Positions 56,731 to 64,000 of a DNA stretch of 64,000 nt are shown one piece after another. Every line of letters begins with the position of its first letter. Within the stretch, counting starts at the first letter, position 1. This DNA is from Pseudomonadota bacterium. GTDB taxonomy: Bacteria; Pseudomonadota; Alphaproteobacteria; Rhizobiales; JAKPQE01. Location: the NCBI GenBank assembly GCA_029572955.1, contig JAKPQE010000113.1:1-64000 (forward strand), written 5' to 3'. The position numbers and the translations under genes were made by a program. The notes beneath the pieces are model-generated. The model was not told the DNA's origin. It did not search any database and was given only the letters and a program-made list of their open reading frames with translations.

Positions 56731-57038
56731 TGACCGCCCGCCCGAACCATTGGCACTTCCGCGGCGGCAATCCGGTGCCGGCCGATGCCCTCGCCGGATT
56801 CTCGGAGGCCGAGCGGGTCGTGCTCGTCGCGCTGCTACTCGGTGCCGCCCGTCTCGACGAGGGCCGCTACCGGGCCGCCGACGGCACCGATTTCTCGACC
56901 AGCGCCGCCGACGGGCTCATCGCCAGGCGGGCGCTCTACACCATGGCCGACGGCGGCCTCGCCCTCACCAACTACGGCCGCGCCAAGGCCGCCGAAGTCA
57001 ACCGCCGCAAGGCGGCGCTGAGAAAGGCAATGAGATAG
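56730..57038 (+). CDS. Hypothetical protein, third gene of duplicated cassette (copy 2)
   Basis: 102 aa. It is the complete version of the protein from 54360-54683; after ALTNYGRAK it ends in a basic helix ([12 protein letters not shown]). The near-identity over 120 bp with copy 1 against clear divergence elsewhere points to recent gene conversion. Function unknown. Confidence 0.75.
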   Translation: MTARPNHWHFRGGNPVPADALAGFSEAERVVLVALLLGAARLDEGRYRAADGTDFSTSAADGLIARRALYTMADGGLALTNYGRAKAAEVNRRKAALRKAMR

Positions 57039-57131
57039 CCCCCTCCCAATCCTCCCCCAGAGGGGGAGGGCTTACTCTGCGCCGGCGGGCGGCGTCCCCT
57101 CCCCCTGGCGGGGAGGGACAGGGTGGGGGGA
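57039..57131. repeat. Two family-B palindromic repeats in the spacer before the GapR gene
   Basis: One unit with CCTCCCCCAGAGGGGGAGGG lies at about 57050-57070 and a second with TCCCCTCCCCCTGGCGGGGA, followed by GGGACAGGGTGGGGGG, at 57094-57131. They are in a true intergenic gap and may act as transcription attenuators. Confidence 0.8.
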
Positions 57132-57157
57132 GTGCCAAAACCGAAAGGACAATCCAA

Positions 57158-57442
57158 ATGACCAATCCCGGACACAACAGCGGCGTTGCCGGCGCGCAGC
57201 TTCGCGCGTTCATCGAGCGCATCGAGCGGCTCGAGGAAGAAAAGAAGGCGCTCGCCGACGACATCAAGGACGTCTTCAGCGAAGCGAAGAGCCAAGGCTT
57301 CGACACCCGGACCATGCGCCAGGTGCTCAAGATCCGCCGTCAGGACGCCGACGAGCGCCAGGAGCAGGAAGCCCTGCTCGATCTCTACCTCCACGCCTTG
57401 GGGATGACGCCGCTCGAGGCGGCAATCGCGGAGGCCGAGTGA
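57158..57442 (+). CDS. GapR-like nucleoid protein (DUF2312)
   Basis: 94 aa from ATG 57158 with AAAGGACAA upstream. [35 protein letters not shown] and [19 protein letters not shown] are diagnostic of DUF2312, the family of Caulobacter GapR, which forms a tetrameric clamp on overtwisted DNA ahead of moving polymerases. The length is that of the chromosomal protein. A phage copy could aid its own replication or transcription, or interfere with host GapR. The next ATG overlaps its TGA. Confidence 0.9.
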   Translation: MTNPGHNSGVAGAQLRAFIERIERLEEEKKALADDIKDVFSEAKSQGFDTRTMRQVLKIRRQDADERQEQEALLDLYLHALGMTPLEAAIAEAE

Positions 57443-58179
57443 TGACCGATCGTCCTATCCTTTTCTCGGGGCCGATGGTCCGGGCCATCATCGAAGGACG
57501 CAAGACGCAGACGCGGAGGCCGGTCACGACGCGCAACACGATGGTCAACGGTCACGCATGGTCGCGGCTCACGCGCGAACAGCAGTGGGATTGGGCCGCC
57601 GCGTCGGTTGATGGCGGACCATCGCCGGCGGGAAACCCCGGTCCATACCTGCATCTGCCGTGGCTGGCCGGAGCGTCAGACCCGTTTGAAAGCACGGTCC
57701 AGCGCATCTATCCGAAGGTTCAGCCCGGCGATCGCCTTTGGGTGCGGGAGACGTGGTGTCCGGTCGATGACCGGCACTTTGGCAGCGGTCAATGGATCGA
57801 CTACCGCGCGACACCGCGCTACGAGGCCAGCTATCCGGCGGGGTGGGAGAACGACCCAGACAGTCCCGAATGGCTCAAATGGCGCCCTTCCATCTTCATG
57901 CCGCGCGCGGCGTCGCGCCTGACGCTCGTCGTCACCGATGTTCGCCTCCAGCGGCTGCGGGACATCAGCGAGGATGATGCACAGGCAGAGGGAGTATTTG
58001 TGCCGGAAGCGCAATTTGCCAACCAAGGCTCATGTGCGCCAATCCTTGCCTTCTTCGGATTGTGGGAATCCATCAACGGCAAGCGCCATGGCTGCACATG
58101 GAACGATAACCCGTGGGTCGTGGCGATCACCTTCAAGCCGCACCAGTGCAACATCGACAAGATGCCGGAGGCCTCGTGA
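57442..58179 (+). CDS. ASCH-like phage protein
   Basis: 245 aa from ATG 57442 (a GTG one codon earlier is possible). The start RPILFSGPMVRAIIEGRKTQTRRPV, the middle PKVQPGDRLWVRETW, and the end GLWESINGKRHGCTWNDNPWVVAITF mark the widespread phage family with an ASCH (PUA-like) fold, thought to bind RNA or modified nucleic acid. It is commonly followed by a DUF5131 gene, of which only a fragment is present here. Confidence 0.85.
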   Translation: MTDRPILFSGPMVRAIIEGRKTQTRRPVTTRNTMVNGHAWSRLTREQQWDWAAASVDGGPSPAGNPGPYLHLPWLAGASDPFESTVQRIYPKVQPGDRLWVRETWCPVDDRHFGSGQWIDYRATPRYEASYPAGWENDPDSPEWLKWRPSIFMPRAASRLTLVVTDVRLQRLRDISEDDAQAEGVFVPEAQFANQGSCAPILAFFGLWESINGKRHGCTWNDNPWVVAITFKPHQCNIDKMPEAS

Positions 58180-58262
58180 TGGCAAAGACCAGCGTATACT
58201 GGGCCGAGATGGTCTGGAATCCGATCGTCGGCCGAGAGCACAACGATTTGCCTTGGGGATGA
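58179..58262 (+). pseudogene. DUF5131 (Gp37/Gp68-like) gene, truncated to the N-terminus
   Basis: The 27 codons AKTSVYWAEMVWNPIVGREH and on match the conserved start of DUF5131 proteins (usually about 250 aa, with CxxCY cysteines next). The frame ends at TGA 58260-58262 before any of the cysteine motif. The start overlaps the ASCH gene stop, as in intact pairs. A deletion probably joined it to the following gene. Confidence 0.7.
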
Positions 58263-58266
58263 AGAG

Positions 58267-58560
58267 ATGAGCGAGCGTAAGCATATCACTGAGGATGAGA
58301 TCGAGGCGCTTGAGAAGGCGCTGGATGGCGTGACCCTAGGGCCGTGGGAATACGACAACGCAATCGGCAACATCTATTGCGACACCGAGATCGGAGAGTT
58401 CGTTGCCGCCGATATGACTGAATCTATCGGCAGCTTCATCGCCGCCTTCGACCCGCCGACAGTCCGGCGCCTTCTTGACGAGATCAAGGCGCTGCGGATG
58501 GAGCGTAATGCGCCTCCGGCCTATGGCGAGATCGTAGCCATATTAGATTGGGATGAATGA
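58267..58560 (+). CDS. Ead/Ea22-like phage protein
   Basis: 97 aa. EIEALEKALDGVTLGPWEYDN, FIAAFDPPTVRRLLDEIKALR is the layout of the Ead/Ea22-like family of dispensable phage early proteins. ATGA-type overlap with the next gene. Confidence 0.75.
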   Translation: MSERKHITEDEIEALEKALDGVTLGPWEYDNAIGNIYCDTEIGEFVAADMTESIGSFIAAFDPPTVRRLLDEIKALRMERNAPPAYGEIVAILDWDE

Positions 58561-58817
58561 TGGCAGCCAAATTCACAGATGCACAACTCGCAGACATCGA
58601 GATCCTTGCCGATATGGGATGCGGCGTGGACGACCTGGCTGCCCGTCATCTTGTCGAGGAAATACGAGCGCTGCGGGAAGCGCTGGCGCCGTTCGCCGAC
58701 ATGAACGCTGATTTTCCTCTGTCAATTCATGATGATGAATTTCTGCCATGGGGTGGAGGTCTGCGGGTATGGAATGTTCGCCGCGCCGCCAAGGCGCTTG
58801 GAATGGAGGAGGACTGA
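58557..58817 (+). CDS. Hypothetical accessory protein
   Basis: 86 aa. It starts with two Met codons (58557 and 58560). The HLVEEIRALREALAPFADMNADFPLSI segment and the end VRRAAKALGM recall the C-terminal part of Ead/Ea22-like proteins. Function unknown. Confidence 0.65.
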   Translation: MMAAKFTDAQLADIEILADMGCGVDDLAARHLVEEIRALREALAPFADMNADFPLSIHDDEFLPWGGGLRVWNVRRAAKALGMEED

Positions 58818-58820
58818 TCG

Positions 58821-59147
58821 ATGATCACTGACAAGATGCTTCGGGCGGCTGTCGCTGCATACGGGCGCCGCCCGGCCCCCCTATTCGGCGTGGATGTGAG
58901 GAGATTGAAGGCTACTCTTGAGGCCGCCGAGGCAGCGGCGTGGCAGCCCAGAGAGACGGCGCCGAAGGATGGTACGTTCCTTATTCTCCATTACGAATCG
59001 GGGGTTCCTATCGAGATCCGGCAATGGGGTTTGGGCATCCGGATTGGCGATGAAGAGCGCCTCGGGTGGCTCTGCCAGCGCGGCCACCTTCGTGTTGATC
59101 AGCCAGTTCACTGGCGCCCTCTCCCCGCCGGGCCGAAGGCGGCTTGA
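58821..59147 (+). CDS. DUF551-like phage protein
   Basis: 108 aa. The WQPRETAPKDGTFLILHY motif and a later W (VHWRPLP) are the marks of the DUF551-type family of small phage proteins. The N-terminal 40 residues (DKMLRAAVAAYG) resemble other early proteins. It precedes the excisionase gene by one base. Confidence 0.72.
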   Translation: MITDKMLRAAVAAYGRRPAPLFGVDVRRLKATLEAAEAAAWQPRETAPKDGTFLILHYESGVPIEIRQWGLGIRIGDEERLGWLCQRGHLRVDQPVHWRPLPAGPKAA

Positions 59148-59148
59148 C

Positions 59149-59445
59149 ATGCGCCTATTGACGCCCGCCGAGGTTGCCGAAATGCTCAGCGTCTCGGACA
59201 AGACGCTGAAGGGGCTCGATATCAAGTATGTCGACCTCGGGCGGGGCAAGCGCGTCATCCGCCGCTATGACATGGCCGACGTCGAGGCATGGGTGAGGGA
59301 GGCGAAATGTCTGTCTACCGAAAAGAAAATCGCCAGACCTACACCTATGATTTCCGCCACGCCGGTCACAGATATTGTGGAAATACGGGCGCGACGTCGC
59401 GCCGCGAAGCAGAGCGCGTCGAGCGCGACCTCAAAGCGAGGGTAA
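59149..59445 (+). CDS. xis: Excisionase-like HTH protein
   Basis: 98 aa from ATG 59149. RLLTPAEVAEMLSVSDKTLKG and VIRRYDMADVEAWVRE form a MerR/AlpA-type winged HTH as in excisionases. The last 46 codons overlap the start of the integrase gene in another frame, as in lambda xis-int. It would bend attR/attL DNA and direct the integrase to excision. Confidence 0.82.
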   Translation: MRLLTPAEVAEMLSVSDKTLKGLDIKYVDLGRGKRVIRRYDMADVEAWVREAKCLSTEKKIARPTPMISATPVTDIVEIRARRRAAKQSASSATSKRG

Positions 59446-60374
59446 AACTCGCCGCCAGGCCTCCTTCCACGTCCATGACAGTGCAAGCGGCATTTGCCCG
59501 CTACTTCACGGAGGTCGGCAGCCACCACGTCAACATCGACACGACGCTTGCCGACCTCGAGCGCCTGCAGCGCCTCATAGGCGCCGGCACGCCGCTCGCC
59601 GATATCGACGATGTGCGCCTCGCCGCCATAATCGCCCGGCGCCGCGGCGATGGCGTCAAGCCGGCAACTGTCAACCGATCCGTGACAGTTCGCCTCCGCG
59701 CCGTCATGACCCACGCCCGCGTGGTCTGGCGCCTCGACCTGCCGCGCATCGCCTGGAAGCGTCACATACTGAAGGAGCCGCAGGAGAGGGTGCGCGAACT
59801 CACCGTCGACGAAGAGGCGGCGCTCTTCGCCGCCCTGCCGGACGGCTACGCCGAGCTCGTGCGCTTCGCGCTCCTCTCCGGCTGCCGCATGCAGGAATGC
59901 CTCGATCTCACATGGCGCGCCATCGACTGGCACGGCGGCTTTTTCACGGTCGTCGGCAAGGGACGCAAGCGCCGCGAGATCCCCCTGTCATCGGCGATCG
60001 AAGCGCTGCTCTGGCCGCTGCCGCGCGCCCACGAGCGCGTCTTCACCCACGTCCTGCGCCGGCCGGCGGCGGGCGGGGCCCGGCGCGGCGAACGCGCGCC
60101 GATCGAGCGCGAGGGGTTGAAGAGCCTCTTCGACCGCGCGGCGCGCCGAGCCGGGCTCGTCGACTTCCGGTTCCACGACTTGCGCCATACATTCGCGACG
60201 CGCCTCTTGCGCGCCACCGGCGACCTCCGGACGGCGGCAGACATCCTCGGTCACGCCGACCTCGAGACGACGAAGAAATATGCCCACGCCACCCGCGCCG
60301 ACATGCGCCGCCGCATGGAGGCGATGGAAAGTCACACCGCAACTACCACCACACGCCGCCGCGACGTGTCATAA
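59307..60374 (+). CDS. int: Tyrosine recombinase, phage integrase
   Basis: 355 aa from ATG 59307. A short N-terminal arm-binding part (VYRKENRQTYTYDFRHAGHRY), a SAM-like core-binding domain (about 57-145) and the catalytic domain with Arg194 (SGCRMQE), Lys219, His290-x-x-Arg293 (HDLRHTFATR), His316 (LGHADLE) and Tyr325 (KKYAHA) are all present. It recombines attP with the tRNA-Pro gene. The stop is 41 bases before attR. No terminator lies between int and attR; it is found beyond attL instead. Confidence 0.95.
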   Translation: MSVYRKENRQTYTYDFRHAGHRYCGNTGATSRREAERVERDLKARVKLAARPPSTSMTVQAAFARYFTEVGSHHVNIDTTLADLERLQRLIGAGTPLADIDDVRLAAIIARRRGDGVKPATVNRSVTVRLRAVMTHARVVWRLDLPRIAWKRHILKEPQERVRELTVDEEAALFAALPDGYAELVRFALLSGCRMQECLDLTWRAIDWHGGFFTVVGKGRKRREIPLSSAIEALLWPLPRAHERVFTHVLRRPAAGGARRGERAPIEREGLKSLFDRAARRAGLVDFRFHDLRHTFATRLLRATGDLRTAADILGHADLETTKKYAHATRADMRRRMEAMESHTATTTTRRRDVS

Positions 60375-60415
60375 CAGATTGTTTTCATTAGGAAAACACG
60401 TCGAGCGGCGCCATT

Positions 60416-60457
60416 ACCCCCAGTCAAGTGCGCTACCAGGCTGCGCTACGCTCCGAC
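60416..60457. repeat. attR: 42-bp core, 5' half of tRNA-Pro
   Basis: Identical to 10469-10510. Only the tRNA 5' half is present, so no tRNA is made here. A short inverted repeat GTTTTC-ATTAG-GAAAAC at 60381-60397 lies just inside the phage and may be an integrase or excisionase arm site. Confidence 0.95.
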
Positions 60458-60466
60458 AGGGCGACT

Positions 60467-60495
60467 AGGTAGCGCCTCCCCGGCGGCGGCGCAAG
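60467..60495 (-). promoter_or_regulatory. Stranded native promoter of tRNA-Pro
   Basis: On the minus strand CTTGCG (plus 60490-60495) and CTACCT (plus 60467-60472) have a 17-bp spacer, and the tRNA 5' end would start 10 bases later. This is the ancestral upstream region of tRNA-Pro, now separated from the tRNA body by the prophage. Transcripts from it enter attR and run antisense to int. Confidence 0.55.
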
Positions 60496-60516
60496 GCTTA
60501 TTCGGCGGGCCGAACC

Positions 60517-61368
60517 TCAGCGCGACTGGTCGAGCAGACGCTTGCATTCGAGCAGCTCGAAAAGCGTCGCCTGCAGGCGGCGCACGTCGTCGCGCGAGAG
60601 GCCGCCATGGCTGTCGGCGGCGCGGTCGTGGCCACGCAGGCGGTCGATCAGGCCGACGCGCTGGGCATTGCCGGCAGCCACCTCGGCGACCGAACGGGCG
60701 ACGACCGGCTTTTCGTGGCTCTCGACGCGATGCTCGCCATAGCCGGGAACCGGCCGCTCCTGCGGCGACGCGACGAGCGCCGGGGCTTCCTCGGCCGGCG
60801 CGGGCGGATGCGGCACGGCGCGCGCGGCGAGCGGATGGTGATGGGCGGCCGGCGCAGGTGCGGCCGGCTTTGCGGCCGGCTGAACCTCGGGCGGCGCGGG
60901 ATGGCCTTCAGGCTCGGTCTCGGCAGCGGCGGGCTCGACCGGCCATGTCAGGTCGGCGACGGCCTCCGGCGCGGCGGCGCGGCGCGGCGCACCTTCGAAG
61001 GGCAGATGCGGCTCGCCGGCGCGCTCGACGCGCGGCGGCATCGGCGCCGCGGGAATCACCGCCTCGGCCTCGCCGGCAGCCGCGATCTCGGCGCCATCCT
61101 CGTGCCAGATGGTCATCACATGGCGCACGCCCTGCTCGCGCAGGATCTTCTGCACGCCGCGAATGGTGAAGCCCTGACCGTAGAGAAGGTGACGGATGCC
61201 GCGCAGAAGGTCGACATCGTCGGGCCGGTAGTAGCGGCGGCCGCCGCCACGCTTCATCGGCCGGATCTGGGTGAACCGCGTTTCCCAGAAACGCAGAACG
61301 TGCTGCGGGAGGTCGAGATACTCGGCCACCTCGCTGATGGTGCGGAAAGCTTCGGGGCTCTTGTCCAC
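60517..61368 (-). CDS. MerR-family transcriptional regulator
   Basis: 283 aa. The N-terminal MerR HTH is clear ([48 protein letters not shown]). The middle is a long Pro/Ala/Glu linker, and the end has a conserved helical segment ([24 protein letters not shown]). This is the alphaproteobacterial MerR protein encoded after ihfA; it lacks the ligand-binding cysteines of metal sensors, and its targets are unknown. Confidence 0.92.
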   Translation of the reverse strand: MDKSPEAFRTISEVAEYLDLPQHVLRFWETRFTQIRPMKRGGGRRYYRPDDVDLLRGIRHLLYGQGFTIRGVQKILREQGVRHVMTIWHEDGAEIAAAGEAEAVIPAAPMPPRVERAGEPHLPFEGAPRRAAAPEAVADLTWPVEPAAAETEPEGHPAPPEVQPAAKPAAPAPAAHHHPLAARAVPHPPAPAEEAPALVASPQERPVPGYGEHRVESHEKPVVARSVAEVAAGNAQRVGLIDRLRGHDRAADSHGGLSRDDVRRLQATLFELLECKRLLDQSR

Positions 61369-61401
61369 GTTGCTCTACCGACGCGCCGCCTTTTCGACCG
61401 A

Positions 61402-61713
61402 CTACTTCTGGTCCTCGGCCAGGCCTTCATTGATCTTCTGCTTGAGCACGTTGCTCGGCTTGAAGACCATGACCCGGCGCGGCGAAATCGGCACTTCCTC
61501 GCCGGTCTTCGGGTTGCGACCGATACGCTCGCCCTTCGACCGGACCACGAAAGAACCGAAAGACGACAGCTTGACCGTCTCACCCTTGACGAGGCTGTCG
61601 GAAATCTCCTTCAGCACCATCTCGACCAGCTCGGCAGATTCGGTACGCGACAGGCCAACCTTCTGGTAGACCGCCTCGCACAAATCGGCACGTGTTACCG
61701 TCTTGCCCCCCAT
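61402..61713 (-). CDS. ihfA: Integration host factor subunit alpha
   Basis: 103 aa from ATG 61713. The HU/IHF fold is complete: [26 protein letters not shown] dimerisation helices and the DNA-bending arm with [19 protein letters not shown], whose proline intercalates in the minor groove. It bends DNA in replication, transcription and phage recombination, and could serve the neighbouring prophage's integrase. The start is chosen for agreement with the family; an extension to 61800 lacks similarity. Confidence 0.95.
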   Translation of the reverse strand: MGGKTVTRADLCEAVYQKVGLSRTESAELVEMVLKEISDSLVKGETVKLSSFGSFVVRSKGERIGRNPKTGEEVPISPRRVMVFKPSNVLKQKINEGLAEDQK

Positions 61714-61867
61714 CAGCTCACCCCGACGACCGCATCCTGATGAAATCTGTTTAACTTCAGCGCCTTCCACGCCGATTTGCAACGGTATTGCCTCCCGCAC
61801 CCATGGTCAACATGGCGGCAGGCGATTCGCGGTCAAAATCAAAAATTCGTAAAGCGGGTCGTTCCGG

Positions 61868-62845
61868 CTACCAGCGCAGCAGCACCGAACCCCAGGTGAA
61901 GCCCCCGCCCATCGCCTCGAGGAGGACGAGATCGCCCTCCTTGATTCGGCCGTCGGCGACGGCGACCGAAAGGGCGAGCGGGATCGAGGCGGCCGAGGTG
62001 TTGCCGTGACGGTCGACCGTGGTCACCGTCTTTTCCAGCGGAATGCCGAGCTTTTTGGCCGATCCGTCGATGATGCGCCGGTTCGCCTGGTGCGGCACGA
62101 ACCAGTCGACGTCGCCGGCCGAGGTGCCGGTCGCGGCGAACGCATCCTCGATCACGTCGGTGATCATGCCGACGGCATGGCGGAAGACTTCCTTTCCTTC
62201 CATGCGCAGATGGCCGACCGTGCGGGTCGAGGACGGGCCGCCGTCGACGAAGAGCTTTTCCTTGTGGCGGCCGTCGGAGCGCAGATGGCAGGTGAGGATG
62301 CCGCGGTCGGCGGTGGTGCCCTCGCCTTCGGCGGCCTCGAGCACGATGGCGCCGGCGCCGTCGCCGAAGAGCACGCAGGTCGTGCGGTCGTCCCAGTCGA
62401 GGATGCGCGAGAAGGTCTCGGCGCCGATGACGAGGACCCGGCGGGCCTGGCCGGCGCGGATGAAATTGTCCGCCGTCGTCAGCGCGAAGACGAAGCCCGA
62501 GCAGACCGCCTGCAGGTCGAAGGCGGCGCCAGTGGTGATGCCGAGGCCGGCCTGCACGGCGCAGGCCGTCGCCGGGAAGGTGTTGTCCGGCGTCGAGGTA
62601 CCGACGATGATGAGGTCGATGCTCTCCGGCTCGATGCCGGCGGCGGCGATCGCCTTCTTCGCGGCGGCGAGCGCGAGATCGGAGGTGCACTCCTTCTCGG
62701 CCGCGATGTGGCGCTCCTTGATGCCGGTGCGCTGCTGGATCCACTCGTCGGTGGTGTCCACCATGGCGGCGAGATCGTGATTGGTGAGGGTTCGAGCCGG
62801 CAGGTAGCTGCCGATGCCACGCACGACGGATCTGATGACGGTCAC
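61868..62845 (-). CDS. fabH: 3-oxoacyl-ACP synthase III
   Basis: 325 aa from GTG 62845, which overlaps the plsX stop (GTGA). It condenses acetyl-CoA with malonyl-ACP to start fatty acid synthesis. The catalytic triad is Cys115 (LQAVCSGF), His252 (VPHQANRRI) and Asn282 (HGNTSAAS). Length and order match the usual plsX-fabH-ihfA locus of Hyphomicrobiales. Confidence 0.96.
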   Translation of the reverse strand: MTVIRSVVRGIGSYLPARTLTNHDLAAMVDTTDEWIQQRTGIKERHIAAEKECTSDLALAAAKKAIAAAGIEPESIDLIIVGTSTPDNTFPATACAVQAGLGITTGAAFDLQAVCSGFVFALTTADNFIRAGQARRVLVIGAETFSRILDWDDRTTCVLFGDGAGAIVLEAAEGEGTTADRGILTCHLRSDGRHKEKLFVDGGPSSTRTVGHLRMEGKEVFRHAVGMITDVIEDAFAATGTSAGDVDWFVPHQANRRIIDGSAKKLGIPLEKTVTTVDRHGNTSAASIPLALSVAVADGRIKEGDLVLLEAMGGGFTWGSVLLRW

Positions 62846-63909
62846 TGGTTCCCCGCTTGGGCAGCCGCGGCATCGGGATGGAACCCGGCGCGATGATAGA
62901 GGCTGAGATCGGCCGCGATCTTGGCGAGGAGATCGTTGCGGACCATGTCGTAGCCGACGTCGACGGCCGCCGCGAAGCCTTCCGCGTCGGTGCCGCCATG
63001 GCTCTTGATGACGATGCCGTTGAGGCCGAGGAAGACGCCGCCGTTGGAACGGCGCGGATCGAGCTTTTCCTTCAGGGCGTTGAAGGCGGAACGGGCAAAG
63101 AGATAGCCGATCCGGGCCATCAGCGTGCGCTGCATCGCGCTGCGCAGGAGGGCGGCGAACTGCTTGGCGGTGCCCTCGGCGGTCTTCAGCGCGATGTTGC
63201 CGGAAAAGCCCTCGGTCACCACCACGTCGACGACGCCCTTGCCGATGTCGTCGCCCTCGACGAAGCCGTGATAGTCGATGCTCGGCAGGTTCGCTTCGCG
63301 CAGGATGCGGCCGGCGGTGCGCACTTCCTCGAGGCCCTTGACCTCCTCGACGCCGATATTGAGCAGGCCGACGGTCGGCCGCTCGACGTCGAACAGGGCG
63401 CGCGCCATGGCGCCGCCCATCATGGCGAAATCGATGAGCTGCTGGGCGTCGGCGCCGATCGTGGCGCCCATGTCGAGCACGACGCTCTCGCCGCGCATCG
63501 TCGGCCAGATCGCGGCGATCGCCGGGCGCTCGATATTGGCCATCGTGCGCAGGCAGAATTTCGACATCGCCATCAGCGCGCCGGTGTTGCCGGCCGAGAC
63601 GCAGACGTCGGCCTCGCCGGTCTTCGTCGCCTCGATCGCCCGCCACATGCTCGAGCGCCAGCGGCCATGGCGCAGCGCCTGGCTCGGCTTGTCGTCCATG
63701 CGCACGGTGACGTCGCAGTGGCGGAATTCGGAGGCGGCGGCAAGGCGCGGATATTTCTCGAGGACCGGCAGGACCTCCGCCTCGTCGCCGAAGAGCACGA
63801 AGCGGACGCCGGGATGGCGGGTCAGCGCGATATCGCAGCCGGGCAGAACCATCGCCGGTCCGGCGTCACCGCCCATCGCGTCGATGGATATCGTTACCCG
63901 ATCCGCCAT
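62842..63909 (-). CDS. plsX: Phosphate acyltransferase PlsX
   Basis: 355 aa. It turns acyl-ACP into acyl-phosphate for phospholipid synthesis. [42 protein letters not shown] and [14 protein letters not shown] are conserved PlsX motifs. The GTGA overlap with fabH shows translational coupling. The upstream gene, usually a DUF177/rpmF pair, is not in the window; 63910-64000 has no gene. Confidence 0.96.
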   Translation of the reverse strand: MADRVTISIDAMGGDAGPAMVLPGCDIALTRHPGVRFVLFGDEAEVLPVLEKYPRLAAASEFRHCDVTVRMDDKPSQALRHGRWRSSMWRAIEATKTGEADVCVSAGNTGALMAMSKFCLRTMANIERPAIAAIWPTMRGESVVLDMGATIGADAQQLIDFAMMGGAMARALFDVERPTVGLLNIGVEEVKGLEEVRTAGRILREANLPSIDYHGFVEGDDIGKGVVDVVVTEGFSGNIALKTAEGTAKQFAALLRSAMQRTLMARIGYLFARSAFNALKEKLDPRRSNGGVFLGLNGIVIKSHGGTDAEGFAAAVDVGYDMVRNDLLAKIAADLSLYHRAGFHPDAAAAQAGNQ

Positions 63910-64000
63910 GGCCCCTTTCCGATCGACCCGTCTTCGTCGGAGCCTGCACGCAGCCGTCGAGACGGCTCGCAGACCTTCCGAAATCGCGTGGAAGATACCC

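Noticed and set aside
59375-60391. Alternative plus-strand frame over the integrase gene
   Set aside because: It consists mainly of Arg, Pro and Ala and has none of the catalytic residues; the integrase frame has all of them.
60416-60457. Second tRNA gene at the right prophage end
   Set aside because: Only the 5' half of tRNA-Pro is present; there is no T-arm or 3' acceptor strand.

Overview
The window is chromosomal DNA of a GC-rich alphaproteobacterium, most likely a member of the Hyphomicrobiales (Rhizobiales). The clues are the plsX-fabH-ihfA-merR order at the right end, ExoP/ExoY-type exopolysaccharide genes, a DUF2312 (GapR-type) protein and alphaproteobacterial CTTG-type promoters. 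No genus can be fixed from the sequence alone.

Left host part (1-10,510): the 5' end of an IS1182-type transposase runs off the edge. It is followed by an exopolysaccharide locus: an ExoP/GumC-like co-polymerase on the minus strand, and on the plus strand a Wza-type export lipoprotein, a family-4 glycosyltransferase, an ExoY/WcaJ-type sugar-phosphate transferase cut by an in-frame amber codon, and an O-antigen-ligase/polymerase-like membrane protein. Then come an AT-rich spacer, a methyl-accepting chemotaxis protein, a HicB-like/HicA toxin-antitoxin pair and tRNA-Pro(GGG).

Prophage (about 10,469-60,457, close to 50 kb): it is bounded by a 42-bp perfect direct repeat that is the 5' half of the tRNA-Pro gene. 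It is a temperate myovirus of mosaic origin. DNA packaging and head genes are lambda-like (Nu1/GpA terminase, lambda-type portal, S14 protease, decoration protein, capsid E). The tail and baseplate are Mu-like (sheath, tube, gp41-type chaperone with a GGGAAAC frameshift site, tape measure, gp43-gp48 homologues). Integration uses a tyrosine recombinase with an overlapping excisionase rather than a Mu transposase. From the cI/cro switch near 50.9 kb one very long leftward unit runs through CII-like regulator, replication (DnaA-domain-IV-like protein, SSB, prim-pol/D5 helicase), DNA methyltransferases, packaging, head, tail, tail fibres and lysis (M15 endolysin with a C-terminal membrane anchor, spanin pair). 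To the right of cI lies a rightward accessory arm of small overlapping genes: several zinc-ribbon-like proteins, a duplicated three-gene cassette, a phage GapR, an ASCH-type protein, a truncated DUF5131 gene, an Ead/Ea22-like protein, then xis and int.

Right host part (60,458-64,000): MerR-family regulator, integration host factor alpha, FabH and PlsX, all on the minus strand in the conserved fatty-acid/phospholipid arrangement.

Most notable observations: integration replaces the promoter of tRNA-Pro, so the native promoter is stranded at the right end and a phage sequence must drive the tRNA; two families of GC-rich palindromic repeats sit inside phage coding regions; the second half of the cytosine methyltransferase gene reads convincingly in two frames; and three tail-fibre genes share one receptor-tip module.
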